Part shown: piece after piece, positions 61,825 through 64,000 of the stretch | How the letters are laid out: the number at the start of each line of letters is the position of its first letter | How positions within the stretch are numbered: position 1 is the stretch's first letter | DNA from: Triatoma infestans | Taxonomy: Eukaryota > Arthropoda > Insecta > Hemiptera > Reduviidae | Length of the DNA: 64,000 nt | Reading direction: 5' to 3' | Assembly: GCA_011037195.1 (NCBI GenBank) | Contig: JAAEAF010004323.1 | Span: 36,599-100,598 of the forward strand | The notes under the pieces: model-generated | What the model was told of the DNA's origin: nothing | What the model saw: only the letters and a program-made list of their open reading frames with translations | Databases searched by the model: none | Translations under genes and position numbers: made by a program

Positions 61825-62000
61825 TTATTTAGTTAATCTTTTTGTCGTTGGTGCTCAAGGATTCTCCTCCAGCTTCAATGCACTTGTGCAGCCTTATTTT
61901 CCACAACTATAAGCTCTCAAGCCTTTCATACGAAAATAAATCTTCAAAAACCTCATAATCGTGCAGTCAATTTCCTCTTCCGAATAAATTGATTAACTCT
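61825..62000 (-). pseudogene. Possible mariner transposase C-terminal relic
   Basis: The minus strand, in two frames, reads EEEIDCTIMRFLKIYFRMKG and then LHKCIEAGGESL. This resembles the end of mariner transposases (..F..GI..L..RW.KCIE..G.Y). It is short and frameshifted, so the call is tentative. Confidence 0.35.
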
Positions 62001-62009
62001 GCAAAAATG

Positions 62010-64000
62010 TTTTGTATGAAGAAGTGCCAGAAGTTATACATTGTTGCTTAGAGGTAAATAATTTTGACTGTGTTGCAACCAAAAACTCGCTAGTTTTCTT
62101 TAACTTGTAGTGTTTTTGCCGATTACAGTTGTGAAGAGACATTACCATGATGGGAAGTTAGAATATCCAGTATTTGAGGCAAGTAGACCAGTTTATTGTC
62201 ACCGTCTTCTGCCCTTCTATTTCGCCAGTGCAGAAGTTCTGAAGAAACTGTATAATATTACTTTATTCTATACACACTTTTTTGGGAATGATTGGAGTTT
62301 AATTATCTTTATGAATTCTCACTCTACTTTCTTGGCAGAGTGCTCTTGTGTAAAAGCGTTATAAAACGTTATTATGTTTCTATAGCAGGTACGATTTTAT
62401 CAATAATACAGTCACTGTTCTTATTTAAAATGTTGAGGTTTCTCTACTAATATGGATTTTCGAAACATCATTAGCAGCAAGGCAGAATCCATCAATAAAC
62501 AAGATGTTGAGTGCAGAAGGATGTGGATAGTCCGGCTCATCGATGGTTAAATAATTCTTTTTTAATTTTTGTGCCAAACACTAATATAAGAATGCGGAAA
62601 TTATTGCCTAAGATGGAAGAGAATGAAGGTTCAAAAAAAAAAAAATAATGGAATCAAGTCAGTCTGAGAAGGGTCGGACGTTCCGATTGCGCTTGAAGAA
62701 TCATACTTAACTCTATTCTGAATTCTTATTTAAACGAACTGAAATGGGCAAGTCTTGTTGTTGGTTGTAGCTGAACACAAAGAAGAAAGCATATATATAT
62801 CAAGCCCTTTTAGGGAAAAAATTAAAGCAATACCTAATTCGCAAACACTATTTTAGTTTCTAATCCTTTACACTTTTCAAGAATGTTCAATAGCCTCTGC
62901 GAAATTGATATAAAAATTCTGTAAAATCACTTGATCATTTTCAAAATACATAAAAGCGTAAGAAAAAAAATGATAATAACATTGATGAAGAAATCAAAGT
63001 AACAGCCAACATTTTAATTTTATTATAAAGAAGAAAACCAAGATTTCATCTTAAATGTGTCAATCCCATACAAGATAGCTACAAACATCAGAAACTGTTA
63101 CAATATATTAAACAATTAGATTATATACAATGGTGTCTATATGCGAGTTTCATGTACTCCCTTCATTATATATATTAGATATTAATCTAGTATGTTAAAT
63201 ATTAGAACATGTTGACTCCTTAGTGTATAAACTATTATCAGGGGGGTTCCACTAGGTCTATCTTGGGCCATGAAAATATGTGTTGCATTATTAATTGTTT
63301 TCATTGATTGTTAGTTATATAAAAAAATAAATAAATCCTGTAACCTAATGATCATTTAATGCTTTTTTAATTCTCTTTTCTTATGAATTGTTTATTTTAG
63401 GTTATGTTAAGGACATAATCACTTGACCTCTATTAATAATTAGACTATTTTTTAATGAAATCATTTATCTATAATAATTCTTACCTTCTATATGTTAACT
63501 GTTTAATAGAATTTTGATTTCAATAGAATTTTGTTTTTAGTTTCTATTTAATTGGGTTTGAGACATGAGTATAGTGTTCTTACTAAATCCTAGAATGTTG
63601 GTTCTTGCTTCCTCCATTTAACTTATAACAATCTTAGGATTAAAAAATCCTTAATGAAAAGTGAAAAAAACTCCTATCTTTCCTCTCCTCATCCTATCAT
63701 TGCCCCTTCTATGTTCTGGATCTAACCTCTTTCATAATTCCATTCGTAATAATTGTATCATTTTCTTCTGATTTCTTTTTTTACCTTTTGTAATCATATC
63801 ATAGAAAGCACTTGGTGGAGAGTTTGTGGAGAATATTTACCCCCTAGTTGACCTTAGTTCTTATTCCAATTAGAAGTTTTACTCTAATTTAGATCCTCTG
63901 CAGTTCTTAAGGAATCGATCACCAACCAAATTAATTGCTGCGCTTTGTGAAAGCCAAGATTCTCTGTAATAGAATAATTTGTTGAACTGAGTTAGATCTA
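62010..64000. other. AT-rich intergenic DNA to window end
   Basis: No conserved coding block recognised. The frame 62110-62364 begins at a TTG and matches no family I know. Confidence 0.5.

Noticed and set aside
62110..62364. Open frame of 84 codons near the window end
   Set aside because: It begins at TTG, has no recognised domain and no surrounding gene structure.

Overview
The window is AT-rich, repeat-dense eukaryotic DNA, most likely from an insect. The grounds are multi-kilobase introns with GT/AG borders, decayed non-LTR retrotransposons typical of arthropods (RNase H-bearing I/R1-like, Jockey-like and R2-like RLE types), a mariner relic, tRNA-derived SINEs and foldback MITEs. The order cannot be fixed from this sequence. 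I see no bacterial genes, operons, CRISPR arrays or integrated virus, and I did not find a convincing undescribed multi-gene system.

Two host genes are well supported, both on the + strand. (1) 11851-33544 encodes a five-exon PQ-loop transporter orthologous to SLC66A2 (PQLC1). The exons join in phase to a 285-residue protein, with introns of about 0.1, 10.1, 9.3 and 1.4 kb. (2) 49188-51749 is a single uninterrupted reading frame for DNA/RNA topoisomerase III beta (TOP3B, 853 residues) with TOPRIM residues, catalytic tyrosine, zinc-finger region and conserved C-terminus. A 195-bp broken copy of its catalytic segment lies about 0.5 kb upstream.

Layout. 1-11.8 kb: a MITE arm, a degenerate minisatellite, a 5'-truncated RLE LINE, a SINE, an RNase H LINE end with an open frame, a Jockey-like LINE inserted at the end of a mariner transposase relic, and further decayed LINE pieces. 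11.8-33.5 kb: SLC66A2, whose long introns hold several LINE 3' ends (often next to TAA/ATT microsatellites), a second RLE LINE, and a 1.2-1.4 kb direct repeat on each side of the 60-nt exon 3. 33.5-48.5 kb: AT-rich intergenic DNA with two foldback MITE families and a 0.63 kb element with long terminal inverted repeats. 48.5-52.1 kb: the TOP3B fragment and gene. 52.1-64 kb: intergenic DNA with a tRNA-Ala-like SINE, a large inverted minisatellite (57.4-58.6 kb), an 82-bp tandem duplication and a possible mariner relic.

The two genes have no evident functional connection: one is a membrane transporter or scaffold of endosome/lysosome type, the other a nucleic-acid topoisomerase. The most interesting observations are structural: a frame-neutral exon between long direct repeats, an intronless TOP3B beside a fragment that has lost the catalytic tyrosine, and LINE tails adjoining trinucleotide microsatellites.
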